A program made the position numbers and the translations under genes. A DNA stretch of 64,000 bases from Variovorax brevis (GTDB lineage Bacteria > Pseudomonadota > Gammaproteobacteria > Burkholderiales > Burkholderiaceae_C): NCBI RefSeq assembly GCF_030317105.1, contig NZ_JASZYG010000008.1, positions 310,001 to 374,000 on the forward strand, written 5' to 3'. This document shows, piece by piece, positions 57,610-64,000 of this stretch. Position 1 is the stretch's first letter. Every line of letters begins with the position of its first letter. Under the pieces are notes generated by a model that saw only the letters and a program-made list of their open reading frames with translations, was not told where the DNA came from and made no database searches.

Positions 57610-59076
57610 ATGACCGACTTCTATCCGGTGCTGCGCGTGCTGGGCGCGCTGCTCACCTTTTTCTCGCTGGGCATGCTGCTGCCGTGCGTCGTCTCCTGGG
57701 TACAGAAAGACGGCCTGATCCACGTCTGGGGCATTTCAGCCGGCGCGGCATTCGCCTGCGGCGCCGTGCTGTGGGCGGGCCTGCGCAAGTTCAAGCGGGA
57801 GCTTCAGCCGCGCCACGGCATTTTCCTCGTGTCGCTGACCTGGGTGCTGCTGCCCTTCTTTGCCAGCGTGCCGCTGCTGTGGGCGCTCAACGAAATCGGA
57901 CGACCCATCAACTTCACGCACGCCTACTTCGAGGCCGTGTCAGGGCTCACGACGACCGGCGCGACGGTGCTCACCAAACTCGATGCGCTGCCCCTGTCGA
58001 TCAACTTCTGGCGCACCTTCCTGCAGTGGCTGGGCGGCATGGGCATCCTGGTGCTGGCCGTGGCCATCCTGCCCTTGCTCGGCGTGGGAGGCAGCCAGCT
58101 TTTCAAGGCCGAGATCGCGGGGCCGATCAAGGACAGCAAGCTCACGCCGCGCGTGAAAGAGACCGCCAAGGGGCTGTGGGGCATCTATTCCACCTTCTCG
58201 GTGGCCTGTGGCCTGGCCTACTGGGCGGCAGGCATGACGCCCATGGACGCCCTCATGCACATGTTCAGCACCGTGAGCCTGGGCGGGTTGTCCAATCACG
58301 ACGCGAGCTTTGCGCACTTCAATTCGCCCTGGCTGGAGGCGATTTCCGTCGTGTTCATGCTGGCCGCAAGCTGCAATTTCGCGCTGTACTTCATTGCCGT
58401 GCGCAAACGCAACTTCCACGGCTTCTGGCGCGACCCCGAAATGCGGGCGACGCTCATCGCCCTGATCGGCGGCGGCGTATTGGTCTCCGCCGTGCTGTGG
58501 GCCAAGGGCATCTACGGCCCGCTCGATTCGTTGCGCTACGGCATCTTCCACACCATCTCGGTGGGCAGCACGACCGGCTACGCCACCGTCGACTACCTGA
58601 AATGGCCCGCCTTCGCGCCCATGCTCATGTTGCTGCTCTCCGGCCTGGCCACCAGCGCCGGGTCGGCCGGCTGCGGCATCAAGATGGTGCGGGTGTTGAT
58701 TCTCGTGAAGCAGGCGCTGCGCGAGATGACGCGGCTGGTGCACCCCCGCGCCGTGCAACCCGTGACGCTGGGCAACATGGTGGTCGACAACCGGGTGATT
58801 TTCTCGGTGCTGGCCTTCATGCTCGTGTACGGCGTGACCATCATTTCGCTGAGCATGCTGCTGGTGCTGTCCGACCTGGACCCCATCACCGCCTTCAGCG
58901 CCGTGGTGGCCAGCGTCAACTGCACGGGGCCGGGGCTGGGGGACATCGGCCCGTCGTCCCATTTCGGCGTGCTGACCGACTTCCAGGTGTGGGTCTGCAC
59001 CTTTGCGATGGTGCTCGGGCGGCTGGAGCTGCTGAGCTTCATTGCGCTGCTGACTCCGTCGTTCTGGCGGAAGTAG
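57610..59076 (+). CDS. trkH: Trk system potassium uptake protein TrkH
   Basis: A 488-residue inner-membrane potassium channel-like transporter. The TrkH/KtrB pore loops are visible, including FEAVSGLTTTGATVLT near residue 105, HMFSTVSLGGLSNHDAS near 220, FHTISVGSTTGYATVDY near 315 and FSAVVASVNCTGPGLGDIG near 430. GGAGG lies 8 bases before the ATG. It takes up potassium with the preceding TrkA. The downstream 128 bases include GGGGCGCC and GGCGCCCC arms at 59,091 and 59,144. Confidence 0.94.
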   Translation: MTDFYPVLRVLGALLTFFSLGMLLPCVVSWVQKDGLIHVWGISAGAAFACGAVLWAGLRKFKRELQPRHGIFLVSLTWVLLPFFASVPLLWALNEIGRPINFTHAYFEAVSGLTTTGATVLTKLDALPLSINFWRTFLQWLGGMGILVLAVAILPLLGVGGSQLFKAEIAGPIKDSKLTPRVKETAKGLWGIYSTFSVACGLAYWAAGMTPMDALMHMFSTVSLGGLSNHDASFAHFNSPWLEAISVVFMLAASCNFALYFIAVRKRNFHGFWRDPEMRATLIALIGGGVLVSAVLWAKGIYGPLDSLRYGIFHTISVGSTTGYATVDYLKWPAFAPMLMLLLSGLATSAGSAGCGIKMVRVLILVKQALREMTRLVHPRAVQPVTLGNMVVDNRVIFSVLAFMLVYGVTIISLSMLLVLSDLDPITAFSAVVASVNCTGPGLGDIGPSSHFGVLTDFQVWVCTFAMVLGRLELLSFIALLTPSFWRK

Positions 59077-59204
59077 ATCATTGCAGGATAGGGGCGCCAT
59101 CTTTGTTGCAGATGGCAAGGCGTAACCGCTTGTCATCGGGCGAGGCGCCCCCAAATCCTACAATTCCGACTTACGTCGCAGAAAACGCATAACAAGGCCG
59201 TTGC

Positions 59205-60506
59205 ATGGTTCCCCATCTCGTCACCGCCCTGACCGGCCCGATCAACGAACTCGAACAGCGCGTGCTCGACTCGATGCCCGCCATCGAGCGCTGGTTCCGG
59301 CTGGAATGGATGGAGCACACCCCGCCCTTCTACAGTTCGGTGGACATCCGCAACGCCGGCTTCAAGCTGGCGCCGGTGGACACCAACCTCTACCCCGGCG
59401 GCTGGAACAACCTGACGCAGGAAATGCTGCCCCTGGCCGTGCAGGCCGCGCAGGCCGCCATCGAGAAGATCTGCCCCGAGGCGCGCAACCTGCTGGTGAT
59501 TCCCGAGAACCACTCCAGCAACACCTTCTACCTGGCCAATGTGGCCCAACTGGTGCGCATCTTCCAGATGGCGGGGTTGAATGTGCGCGTCGGCTCCATC
59601 GACCCGGCCATCAAGTCGCCCAAGAAAATCGAGCTGCCGCACGGCGAAAGCGTGTGCCTGGAGCCGGTGGCGCGCAGCAAGCGCCGGCTGGGGCTGAAGA
59701 ATTTCGACCCCTGCACCATCCTGCTGAACAACGACCTGTCGGCCGGCATCCCCGGGATCCTGGAAGACCTGCACGAGCAGTACCTGCTGCCGCCGCTGCA
59801 CGCCGGCTGGTCGGTGCGCCGCAAGAGCAACCATTTCCGCAGCTACGAAGAAGTGTCCAAGCGCTTCGGCAAGCTGCTGGGCATCGACCCGTGGCTCATC
59901 AACCCGATGTCCAGCCACGCGGAGAACGTGGACCTCGCCGAAGGCGTCGGTCTGGACGTCCTCACCAGCCATTGCGACGCCCTCCTTACCAAGATCCGCC
60001 GCAAGTACAAGGAATACGGCATCAACGAGAAGCCCTTCGTCATCGTGAAGCCCGACAACGGCACCAATGGCGTGGGCGTGATGACGGTGCGCGACGCCAA
60101 GGACATCGAAACGCTGGCGCGCAAGCCCCGCGGCAAGGCCACTGGCAACAAGGCCAAGACCGGCACCAACTTCAGCCAGGTGATCGTGCAGGAGGGCGTG
60201 CTCACGCGCGAGCGCATGCACGACGGCGTGGCCGAGCCGGTGGTCTACATGATGGACCGCTACGTCGTGGGCGGCTTCTACCGCGTGCACGCCGGGCGCA
60301 GCATCGACGAAAACCTCGATTCGCCGGGCGCAAGCTTTGTGCCGCTGGCTTTTTCGGAGAGTGCGCACTTACCGCAACCGGGCGCCAAGCCGGGCGCAAG
60401 CGCACCCAATCGCTTCTACATGTACGGCGTGATCGGCCGGCTCGCCATGGTGGCGGCCAGCTACGAGATGGAGGCGACCGACCCGGACGCCGAGGTCTAC
60501 GAGTGA
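59205..60506 (+). CDS. gshA: Glutamate-cysteine ligase (betaproteobacterial/acidithiobacillus type)
   Basis: A 433-residue ligase making gamma-glutamylcysteine, the first step of glutathione synthesis. The sequence does not resemble the E. coli GshA fold; it matches the other family found in betaproteobacteria and Acidithiobacillus, with WMEHTPPFYSSVDIRNAGFK near the start and KPDNGTNGVGVMTVRD in the ATP-grasp-like centre. The C-terminal end is EMEATDPDAEVYE. AAGG lies 6 bases before the ATG. gshB is not next to it here. Confidence 0.9.
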   Translation: MVPHLVTALTGPINELEQRVLDSMPAIERWFRLEWMEHTPPFYSSVDIRNAGFKLAPVDTNLYPGGWNNLTQEMLPLAVQAAQAAIEKICPEARNLLVIPENHSSNTFYLANVAQLVRIFQMAGLNVRVGSIDPAIKSPKKIELPHGESVCLEPVARSKRRLGLKNFDPCTILLNNDLSAGIPGILEDLHEQYLLPPLHAGWSVRRKSNHFRSYEEVSKRFGKLLGIDPWLINPMSSHAENVDLAEGVGLDVLTSHCDALLTKIRRKYKEYGINEKPFVIVKPDNGTNGVGVMTVRDAKDIETLARKPRGKATGNKAKTGTNFSQVIVQEGVLTRERMHDGVAEPVVYMMDRYVVGGFYRVHAGRSIDENLDSPGASFVPLAFSESAHLPQPGAKPGASAPNRFYMYGVIGRLAMVAASYEMEATDPDAEVYE

Positions 60507-60670
60507 CGAAACTTTCGTCCGACACCGCGCTATGCGCTCGCGGCGCGTAGCGGCAGAATACGCTTCCCCCAGCAACGGACAATAAAAAAGGCGGAGGGCG
60601 GTTACGGTGATCCAAACTCTCCGTTGTGCCCGGGCGTGAATGGCGCCGACTCGCTTTTTCCTGCGACTTT

Positions 60671-62545
60671 GTGTCATCCAACAAAACCACCACCACCTCC
60701 GGCGCGCTGATCCTTGCGGCCATCGGTGTCGTCTATGGCGATATCGGCACCAGCGTGCTGTACGCCACCAAGGAAGTCTTCAGCCACGAACGGGTGTTGT
60801 TCACGGTGGAGAACGTCTACGGCATCCTGTCGATGTTCTTCTGGACCTTGACCGTCATCGTTTCGCTCAAGTACGTGGTGCTGGTGCTGCGAGCCGACAA
60901 CGAGGGTGAGGGCGGCTTGGTCGCCATGCTCGCGCTGGCCTCCCAGGCGGTCGCCGACAAGAAGAAATTGCGACGGGTGTTGCTCATCGTCGGCATCTTC
61001 GGCACATCGCTCTTCTACGGGGATGGCGTCATCACGCCGGCCATTTCGGTGCTGTCCGCCGTCGAGGGCCTGGAAGTCGTTTCGCCCCAGTTCAAGCACT
61101 ATGTGATTCCCATCACCTTGGTGGTGCTCTTCTGCCTTTTTGCGGTGCAAAAGCACGGTACGGCAGGCATCGGCCGCTACTTTGGGCCGATCACGATCAC
61201 CTGGTTCCTTGTGATCGGTGTGCTGGGCGTGTCGCAAATCGTGAACCATCCGGAGATCCTGCGAGCCATCAGCCCTTGGTATGCGCTGAAGTTCATGTGG
61301 GACAACACGGTGACGAGCTTCATCATCCTGGGCGCCACCGTGTTGTGCGTGACCGGGGCCGAGGCGCTCTATGCCGACTTGGGCCACTTCGGCAAGGGTC
61401 CGATCCGCATCGCGTGGTTTTCGGTGGTGATGCCCTCGCTGACGCTCAACTATTTCGGCCAGGGCGCGCTGCTGCTCACCAATCCGGCGGCGGTGAAGAA
61501 CCCCTTCTTCATGATGGCGCCGGATTGGGCTCTGATTCCGTTGGTTGTACTGGCGACGCTGGCCACCGTGATCGCGTCGCAGGCCCTCATCACCGGGGCC
61601 TTCAGCGTGACGCGGCAGGTTATCCAGCTGGGCTACCTGCCGCGGCTGAACATCGAGCACACCAGCGTTCGCACGGCGGGGCAGATCTACATTCCGTTTG
61701 TGAACTGGGGGCTGTTCGTGGCCATCGTGCTGGCGGTGCTGATGTTCCGCAGCTCCAGCAACCTGGCGGCGGCCTATGGCATCGCGGTGACCACCGACAT
61801 GCTGATCACGACCATCCTGACCTTCTTCGTGATCCGCTTTGCGTGGAAGCTGCCGCTCGCGCTGTGCATTGCATCGACGGCCGTCTTCTTCATCGTCGAT
61901 TTCGCATTCTTTGCCTCGAACCTGCTGAAGCTTCCCGAAGGCGGCTGGTTCCCGCTGATGATCGGCGGCTTCATCTTCACGCTCATGCTCACCTGGAAAG
62001 AGGGGCGCAAGCTCATGGGGCAGGTGCAGCGCACCGAAGCCATCGACCTGCGGGCCTTCCTCGGCTCGGTGTTCGTGAATCCGCCGGCGCGCGTCGACGG
62101 CACGGCGGTTTTTCTCACAGCGGAGCCGGGCGTGGTGCCCAACGCGTTGCTGCACAACCTCAAGCACAACAAGGTGCTGCACGAGCAGAACCTCTTCGTG
62201 ACGGTGCGCAACCACGAGGTGCCGTGGATTCCCATGGACAAGCGCATCGACATGGAGCCGCTGGGCCACCACTGCTGGCAGGTGGTGGTGCACTACGGAT
62301 TCAAGAACGACATCGACTTGCCGCGGGCTTTGGAAAGCGCCCGCATGCGCGGCTGCCAGCTGGAGCCGATGACGACAAGCTACTTCCTTTCGCGCGACGT
62401 GGTGATTCCCACGCTCGGCAGTGGCATGGCGCCTTGGCGCGAGAAGTTGTTTGCGCAAATGCACCACAGTGCGAGCGGAGCGGCGGATTTCCTTAGTTTG
62501 CCGAACAACGCCGTCGTGGAGTTGGGGTCGAAGATCGAAATCTAG
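60671..62545 (+). CDS. kup: Low-affinity potassium transporter Kup
   Basis: A 624-residue inner-membrane proton/potassium symporter of the KUP/HAK/KT family. The first helix carries the family signature [22 protein letters not shown], and later [22 protein letters not shown]-like ([18 protein letters not shown]). About 12 helices are followed by a hydrophilic C-terminal tail. Neither GTG candidate (60,671 or the longer 60,626) has a strong ribosome-binding site; 60,671 gives the usual N-terminus MSSNKTTTT. Together with trkAH it gives two potassium uptake systems close together. Confidence 0.93.
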   Translation: MSSNKTTTTSGALILAAIGVVYGDIGTSVLYATKEVFSHERVLFTVENVYGILSMFFWTLTVIVSLKYVVLVLRADNEGEGGLVAMLALASQAVADKKKLRRVLLIVGIFGTSLFYGDGVITPAISVLSAVEGLEVVSPQFKHYVIPITLVVLFCLFAVQKHGTAGIGRYFGPITITWFLVIGVLGVSQIVNHPEILRAISPWYALKFMWDNTVTSFIILGATVLCVTGAEALYADLGHFGKGPIRIAWFSVVMPSLTLNYFGQGALLLTNPAAVKNPFFMMAPDWALIPLVVLATLATVIASQALITGAFSVTRQVIQLGYLPRLNIEHTSVRTAGQIYIPFVNWGLFVAIVLAVLMFRSSSNLAAAYGIAVTTDMLITTILTFFVIRFAWKLPLALCIASTAVFFIVDFAFFASNLLKLPEGGWFPLMIGGFIFTLMLTWKEGRKLMGQVQRTEAIDLRAFLGSVFVNPPARVDGTAVFLTAEPGVVPNALLHNLKHNKVLHEQNLFVTVRNHEVPWIPMDKRIDMEPLGHHCWQVVVHYGFKNDIDLPRALESARMRGCQLEPMTTSYFLSRDVVIPTLGSGMAPWREKLFAQMHHSASGAADFLSLPNNAVVELGSKIEI

Positions 62546-62546
62546 G

Positions 62547-62713
62547 GCTCGCCCCCAGGCTTGCTCACTTCGTGTGGCCTCCAACCCCCTGCCGGGGCAA
62601 CACCAGCGGCCCGGAGAACTATTGCTCGCCCCCAGGCTTGCCCACTTCGTGTGGCCTCCAACCCCCTACCGGGGGCAACACCAGCGGCCCGGCAAAGCCG
62701 GTTCCGCGGTGTT
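62547..62713. repeat. Dispersed intergenic hairpin repeat, copies 2 and 3 in tandem
   Basis: Copy 2 (62,547-62,615) is cut short after GGCCCGG. Copy 3 (62,624-62,713) is complete, ending AAAGCCGGTTCCGCGGTGTT. Both resemble 2,938-3,030. The complete copy can fold as AACACC...GGTGTT with an inner CCGGC/GCCGG arm. They fill the gap between the convergent kup and NRPS genes and may serve as a bidirectional terminator. Confidence 0.8.
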
Positions 62714-62760
62714 CCTGGAATGAAGCTGCTCCGGACGATGCCAGTCCGGGCGCCACCCGA

Positions 62761-64000
62761 TTACTTGCGGCCGACTGCCGACATCATCCTGCCGAACAGG
62801 CCCTTGCGTTCCGGCGCTGCTGCGGTCGCCGGACCCACCGGCTTGGCAGCGGCCGCATTCGAAAGCTGCGCCAGGCTTTCAAAGATGTAGCGCCGCGCCT
62901 CCACCCGGAAGCCCAATGCCTGCTCGGACTGCTGCAACGCACGCATCGCCAGCAGCGAGTCGCCACCGAGGTCGAAGAAATTGTCGGTCGAGTGGATGTC
63001 GTTGACGTCGATGCCCAGCACGCCCGCCCAGATCTGCGCCAGCTGCGCCTGTTCGGGCATCAGCAGTTGCTGGTTGCTGGGCCGATGCGCCGCCAACCGG
63101 ATCTCGGCGTCGCTGGGTTTCTGCGCATCGGCCTGCAGGCGCGTGAGCACCTGCGCGGCCGCGGAGCCGGTCGGGTCCGCGATGTCGTCGAGCGTGGACG
63201 ACGGGTTCTGCGTCATGCGCTGCAGCAGCTCGAGGAAGCGGTCGCGGAAGGCCTCGCCAGTTTCGGGCAGGTAGATGTCGGCGTTGTAGATGATGGCGCC
63301 TTCCAGGCCATGCGGCTTGTCCATGAGCCACAGGCCGAGGTCGTCCGTGGCGCCGCGCTGACGGAGGTGAATCTGCTGATGGCGCACACCGGCACCAAAG
63401 TCGCTCGGGCGTTCGCGCGCGTCCTGGAACGAGAACAGCGCGTGATAGGCGCCGGCCCCTTGGGCGGCTCGCGCGCTGGCTTCCGGCTCGGCCGCCACGC
63501 GCTCGAAGGGAATCTGCTGGTGGCTCGTGACGGCCAGCAGTTCCTGCTTGACGTAGCGCACGTAGTCCACAAAGGGCAGCGAGTAGTCGATTTGCAACTG
63601 CACCAGCAGCAAGTTGGTGAAGAAGCCCATCACGTGTTCGAGTTCGGGCGCTTCGCGTCCGCGCACGGGCACGGCGATCACGATCGAGTCGGTGTGGATG
63701 GACTTGCCCATCATGAGGCTGTAGAGCGACATCATGAGCATGTTGAGCGTGGCGTCCGAACTGCGAGCCAAGGCGCGCAGGCGCTCGGCCGTCGGCTGGT
63801 CGATCTTGACCCACTGCGGCCGTCCGTCGCCGCTCATGCCGACGCGCCGTGGCATGTCGGTTTGCGCGGGCACCGGCATCGGCGCCTTGCCGAAGCGGTC
63901 TTTCCAGAAGCGCAGCTGGCCTGCACATTCTTCCTGTTCGAGCCAGCGGCCATACCACTCGGCATAGTCGCCATAGGTCACGGGTAGCGCCGGCAGCGCA
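62761..64000 (-). CDS. Non-ribosomal peptide synthetase, C-terminal part (condensation domain and carrier protein)
   Basis: The gene runs off the right edge, and 412 codons of its 3' end are seen. The start of the fragment reads LPVTYGDYAEW, the usual condensation-domain segment. The domain continues through MGFFTNLLLVQLQID and QIPFERV. After a linker of about 75 residues, a carrier domain follows with the phosphopantetheine site FFDLGGDSLLAMRALQ. No adenylation domain lies between them, and no thioesterase follows; the protein ends with a basic tail GLFGRMMSAVGRK. The product is unknown. The rest of the gene and its cluster lie beyond the window. Confidence 0.88.
   Translation of the reverse strand, partial: ALPALPVTYGDYAEWYGRWLEQEECAGQLRFWKDRFGKAPMPVPAQTDMPRRVGMSGDGRPQWVKIDQPTAERLRALARSSDATLNMLMMSLYSLMMGKSIHTDSIVIAVPVRGREAPELEHVMGFFTNLLLVQLQIDYSLPFVDYVRYVKQELLAVTSHQQIPFERVAAEPEASARAAQGAGAYHALFSFQDARERPSDFGAGVRHQQIHLRQRGATDDLGLWLMDKPHGLEGAIIYNADIYLPETGEAFRDRFLELLQRMTQNPSSTLDDIADPTGSAAAQVLTRLQADAQKPSDAEIRLAAHRPSNQQLLMPEQAQLAQIWAGVLGIDVNDIHSTDNFFDLGGDSLLAMRALQQSEQALGFRVEARRYIFESLAQLSNAAAAKPVGPATAAAPERKGLFGRMMSAVGRK

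Noticed and set aside
60507-60670. A riboswitch in the kup leader
   Set aside because: I looked for conserved riboswitch-like structure and found none; potassium or c-di-AMP riboswitches are not expected in this group.

Overview
The window looks like chromosomal DNA from a GC-rich betaproteobacterium of the order Burkholderiales, most likely Comamonadaceae and probably Variovorax-like. The clues are the hpf-ptsN-hprK group, the betaproteobacterial-type GshA, the trimeric porin, the bamE/fur arrangement and an intergenic hairpin repeat that I recall from this family. This is an inference from gene content; no search was run. No rRNA, tRNA, CRISPR array or complete mobile element was found.

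Layout. 1-2.9 kb: end of a dipeptide-type ABC importer (ATPase, ATPase, binding protein). 3-5.8 kb: MTA/SAH nucleosidase, MOSC protein, DUF1254/DUF1214 lipoprotein. 5.9-9.2 kb: an orphan molybdenum hydroxylase large subunit and CorA. 9.5-13.9 kb: UvrD-like helicase, then hpf, ptsN and hprK. 14.8-18.5 kb: a repeat-rich Ig-like surface protein with calcium-binding loops and an OmpA-family protein. 18.6-21.2 kb (minus): the bamE-dapB-tolQ/exbB-tolR/exbD operon, divergent from fur. 21.8-25.8 kb (minus): a type I secretion membrane fusion protein and a TolC-type protein carrying an unusual six-fold 46-residue repeat domain. 26.2-28.4 kb: decayed DNA with an IS21 istB remnant and a frameshifted GNAT gene. 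28.5-30.7 kb (minus): the type I secretion ABC ATPase. 31-42.3 kb (minus): a complete glycogen cluster (GH13 glucosidase, glgB, glgX, glgC, glgA, glgP). 42.4-60.5 kb: leuS-lptE, an inserted amino-acid catabolic island (Lrp regulator, porin, two permeases, UspA, ornithine cyclodeaminase, arginase), then holA-proA, trkA-trkH and gshA. 60.7-62.5 kb: kup. The right edge holds the 3' end of an NRPS gene (minus).

How the genes fit together. The Ig-like protein, OmpA protein, TolC-type protein, fusion protein and ABC ATPase probably form one surface-protein secretion system that has been split up. The ABC gene is terminated by a strong hairpin. Its promoter region and first codons are duplicated 4.75 kb away, directly in front of the fusion-protein gene, where they now encode a 68-residue leader ORF whose stop overlaps the fusion-protein start. 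The arginine island supplies uptake (porin, permeases) and conversion of arginine to ornithine to proline. It sits between lptE and holA, which are normally neighbours, and may be controlled by its own Lrp-type regulator through a palindrome found twice in the island. The glycogen genes cover synthesis, branching, debranching and phosphorolysis.

The most unusual items are the repeat-bearing TolC-type protein (near 23,150-23,976) and the duplicated promoter plus truncated ABC leader (near 25,830-26,170).
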